This document shows, in pieces, positions 61,542-64,000 of a stretch of 64,000 nucleotides of DNA. The translations under genes and the position numbers were made by a program. The first letter of the stretch is position 1; every line of letters starts with the position of its first letter. A model generated the notes under the pieces. It did not search any database. It saw only the letters and a list, made by a program, of their open reading frames with translations, and was not told where the DNA came from. The DNA comes from Acidobacteria bacterium UBA2161 (GTDB lineage Bacteria; Acidobacteriota; Vicinamibacteria; Vicinamibacterales; UBA823): positions 41,716-105,715 of the forward strand of contig DCWN01000007.1 of the NCBI GenBank assembly GCA_002328835.1. Reading direction: 5' to 3'.

Positions 61542-62915
61542 ATGGCTAACACGCACGTCGTGATCCTCGCGGCGGGCAAGGGCACCCGGATGCAGTCGGC
61601 GCGGCCGAAGGTGCTGCACCGCGTCGCGGGGTTGCCGATGGCGGACTACGCACTCCGCGCAACCGCGCCGCTCGACGCCGCTTCGACGACGCTGGTCGTT
61701 GGCTACGGCGCCGAGCAGGTGCAGGCGGCGCTCTCGCGGTGGGAGGTCGGGTTCGCAACGCAGGCCCCGCAGCTGGGCACCGGCCATGCGCTGATGCAGG
61801 CGGAATCGGCGCTGGCCGGCGCTACCGGCACGCTCGTGCTGTTGGCCGGCGACGTGCCGCTCCTCCGCACCGCGACGCTCCGGGCGCTCGTGGCGACCCA
61901 TCGGCAGGCGGGCGCCGCTGCCACGGTACTCACCGCAACGGTGCCGTGGCCGTTCGGCTACGGCCGCATCGTCAGGACGCAGGGGCGAATCGCCCGCATC
62001 GTCGAGGAGCGCGACGCGACGCCGGACCAGCGCGATATTCGCGAGATCAACAGCGGCATCTACGCGCTCGATCTCGCGCCGCTGTTCGACGCGCTCCGCT
62101 CCATCGCGACCGAGAACGCGCAGGGCGAGTACTACCTGACCGATCTGGTGTCGATCTACCGTCGGCGGAAGCTGGTCGTCGAGACCGTCACCGTCGAGCG
62201 GCCGGAGGAGATTCGCGGCATCAACAGCCGGACCGAGCTGGCAGAGGTGGGGGCCATCGTGAGACAAGGCAAGAACGAAGAACTCATGGCAGCGGGCGTG
62301 ACAATCGAGGACCCGGCGACGACCTACGTCGACACCGACGTCACGGTCGGTGCCGACACGGTGCTGCATCCCGGCGTCACGCTCGAGGGCCGAACGGTGG
62401 TCGGCTCGGCGTGCGAGATCCACAGCGGCGTGCGAATCGTCGATTCGACGATCGAGGACGGCGTGACGATCAACAATCACTGCGTCATCACCGACGCGCG
62501 CGTCGCCACCGGTGCGAAGATCGGCCCGTTCGCGCATCTCCGGCCCGAAGCCGACATCAGGCGCGACGCCAAGATCGGCAACTTCGTCGAGGTGAAGAAG
62601 GCCGTGGTGGGCGCCGGCTCGAAGGCCAACCACCTGGCCTACTTGGGCGATGCGACGGTGGGGGAGGGCGTCAACGTCGGCGCGGGCACGATCATCTGCA
62701 ACTACGACGGCGCGACGAAGCATCACACCGTGATCGAAGATGGCGCGTTCATCGGCAGCGACACACAGCTCATCGCGCCGGTGACGGTGGGAAAGGGCGC
62801 CTACGTGGCGTCGGGCTCGTCGATTACCGACGACGTGCCGGCCGGCTCGCTCGCCGTGGCGCGCGGACGCCAGACCGTCAAGGAAGGCTGGGTGGCGCGG
62901 AAACGCCGCGCCTGA
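61542..62915 (+). CDS. glmU: Bifunctional UDP-GlcNAc pyrophosphorylase/glucosamine-1-P acetyltransferase
   Basis: 457 residues from the ATG at 61542. The N-terminal uridyltransferase domain has VVILAAGKGTRMQSARPKVL and QLGTGHALMQAE, with LLAGDVPLL. The C-terminal left-handed beta-helix acetyltransferase contains hexapeptide repeats and IGPFAHLRPEADIRRDAKIG, then NFVEVKKAVVGAGSKANHLA, YLGDATVGEGVNVGAGTIIC and NYDGATKH with the catalytic His. It makes UDP-GlcNAc for peptidoglycan. The glmS gene starts 22 nt downstream, so the two last steps of amino-sugar supply form one operon. Confidence 0.97.
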   Translation: MANTHVVILAAGKGTRMQSARPKVLHRVAGLPMADYALRATAPLDAASTTLVVGYGAEQVQAALSRWEVGFATQAPQLGTGHALMQAESALAGATGTLVLLAGDVPLLRTATLRALVATHRQAGAAATVLTATVPWPFGYGRIVRTQGRIARIVEERDATPDQRDIREINSGIYALDLAPLFDALRSIATENAQGEYYLTDLVSIYRRRKLVVETVTVERPEEIRGINSRTELAEVGAIVRQGKNEELMAAGVTIEDPATTYVDTDVTVGADTVLHPGVTLEGRTVVGSACEIHSGVRIVDSTIEDGVTINNHCVITDARVATGAKIGPFAHLRPEADIRRDAKIGNFVEVKKAVVGAGSKANHLAYLGDATVGEGVNVGAGTIICNYDGATKHHTVIEDGAFIGSDTQLIAPVTVGKGAYVASGSSITDDVPAGSLAVARGRQTVKEGWVARKRRA

Positions 62916-62937
62916 GCGGGGTCCCGGAGCAGTCCCA

Positions 62938-64000
62938 TGTGCGGCATCATCGGCTACATCGGCGGCCAGCCCGCGCTGCCCGTCATTCTCGACGGCCTGC
63001 GCCGGCTCGAGTATCGCGGCTACGACTCGGCCGGCGTGGCGCTGGTGCGCGCGGGCGGCCTCGAGCGGCGGCGAACCGCCGGCAAGCTGGCCCGTCTCGA
63101 AGAATCACTCGACCTCGAGTCGGTCGAGGGCGACTACGGCGTCGGCCACACGCGCTGGGCGACGCACGGGCGGCCCACCGAGGAGAACGCCCACCCGCAC
63201 GTCGACTGCACGGGCCGGCTCGTCGTCGTCCACAACGGCATCATCGAGAACTACCTCGACCTCAAGCGGGAGCTCGAGCGCGAAGGGCACACCTTCGTCA
63301 CCGAGACCGACACCGAGACGATCGCGCATCTGGTGGAGCGCGAGATGCGCGACGACGGGCTGGCGGGTGCGGTCCGGCGGGCGCTGGCCGCGCTCGAAGG
63401 CCTGTTCGCGCTCGTCGTGGTGTCGGCCGACGACCCGGGCACCATCGTCACCGCGCGCAGTGGGCCACCGATTGTCATCGGAGTCGGTGACGGGGAGTAC
63501 CTGGTGGCATCGGACATTCCCGCGGTGCTCAGCCACACCCGCGACATCGTCTTCCTGGGCGATCGCGAGATGGCGGTCGTCCGCCGGGACGGCGCGACCT
63601 ACTCGGATTTCGAGGGCGCGCCGCGTCCGCTCGAGCCGCAGCGTGTCGCCTGGGACGCGGTGATGGCCGAGAAGGCGGGTTACAAGCACTTCATGCAGAA
63701 GGAGATCTTCGAGCAGCCCGACGCGATCCAGGAGACCTTGCTCGGCCGGATCTCGCTCGAAGCCGGCGACGTGTTTCCCGGTGAACTAGGGATCGCCGAG
63801 GAGGCGCTCCGCCGGATCGAGCGGGTCGCCATCGTGGCGTGCGGCACCTCCTGGCACGCGGGGTTGGTGGGGAAGTTCCTGTTCGAGCAACTCGCCCGGC
63901 TGCCGGTCGACGTCGACTACGGATCGGAGTACCGCTACCGCGACCCGATCATCGACGACCGCACACTGGCGATCGTCATCACCCAGTCGGGTGAGACGGC
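62938..64000 (+). CDS. glmS: Glutamine-fructose-6-phosphate aminotransferase (3' truncated by window end)
   Basis: 354 codons visible from the ATG at 62938 to the window end. The N-terminal class II glutaminase domain begins MCGIIGYIGG with the nucleophile Cys2, RYRGYDSAGVA-like LRRLEYRGYDSAG, GVGHTRWATHGRPTEENAHPH and VVHNGIIENYLDLKREL. The first sugar-isomerase (SIS) domain starts after ~240 with HFMQKEIFEQPDAIQETL and VAIVACGTSWHAG. It makes glucosamine-6-phosphate. GGAG precedes the ATG. Confidence 0.97.

Noticed and set aside
62800..62940. glmS ribozyme before glmS
   Set aside because: Only 22 nt separate glmU and glmS, too short for a ribozyme leader, and no conserved core is seen.

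Overview
The window is a GC-rich bacterial chromosome segment, about two-thirds G+C by eye, with tightly packed genes and many short 4-nt overlaps. It lacks rRNA and any recognisable phage, transposase or CRISPR. The gene content suggests an Acidobacteriota-like soil bacterium, perhaps near Vicinamibacteria, probably as a metagenome-assembled genome. The grounds are many exported S9 peptidases, PQQ and BNR propellers, Tat- or lipo-anchored enzymes, a zinc-ribbon Ser/Thr kinase next to an ECF sigma factor, one TonB receptor, and a GMC oxidoreductase with a subunit-3 partner. This placement is inferred from gene families; no marker-gene comparison was possible.

Layout. 0-7 kb: the 3' end of a one-chain ethanolamine ammonia-lyase (EutB-EutC), an exported DPP-IV-type peptidase, a small quinoprotein-like propeller, a DUF5107-like protein and a membrane-anchored methyltransferase. 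7-13.8 kb: a region of gene decay with a cytochrome c gene holding an in-frame TAG, fused tail to tail with a 50-residue stub of a Ycf46-type AAA ATPase. It also holds a frameshifted methyltransferase and an esterase lacking its nucleophile region. Among these lie intact DsrE-like, exported alanine-racemase-like, DoxX, Sel1 and MtfA-type genes. 13.9-21.6 kb: two PQQ-type dehydrogenases, an esterase lipoprotein, a Tat-exported Gfo/Idh oxidoreductase and an SMP-30 lactonase, which together look like periplasmic sugar or alcohol oxidation. 21.6-25.7 kb: an ECF sigma factor with a zinc-ribbon Ser/Thr kinase, followed by an orphan propeller fragment of a second kinase and a SpoIIE-type phosphatase fragment. 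25.8-35.6 kb: a second S9 peptidase, a sulfatase, lipoproteins, a cyclase, a YccF-like protein, a solute-binding protein, an alpha/beta hydrolase and the GMC oxidoreductase. 35.7-40.4 kb: subunit 3, a TIM-barrel isomerase, a TonB receptor and a RraA-like protein. 40.5-50.5 kb: a third S9 peptidase, a reductive-dehalogenase-like iron-sulfur protein, a large BNR/VPS10 propeller, and a kelch mutarotase-sodium symporter fusion broken in a tract of eight C and again near its 3' end. 50.6-55.1 kb: an NHL lipoprotein, SH3, metallophosphoesterase and DUF genes, then a higBA toxin-antitoxin pair with a candidate operator. 55.1-64 kb: a housekeeping block with tRNA-Ser(UGA), serS, galU, an FmdB zinc ribbon, a DUF885 peptidase, rsmI, a TPR protein, glmU and the start of glmS (UDP-sugar and amino-sugar supply, translation).

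Most of the window is a secreted degradative and oxidative repertoire. The most unusual signals are the racemase homologue lacking the catalytic Tyr, short C-terminal tails of kinase-propeller genes (NWFEEL motif) abutting the stop codons of unrelated genes, the C8 tract in the transporter fusion, the AT-rich 3' half of rsmI, and a perfect palindrome at the predicted 5' end of the glmU mRNA. The many lesions could be real decay or assembly and sequencing error; read mapping would separate these.
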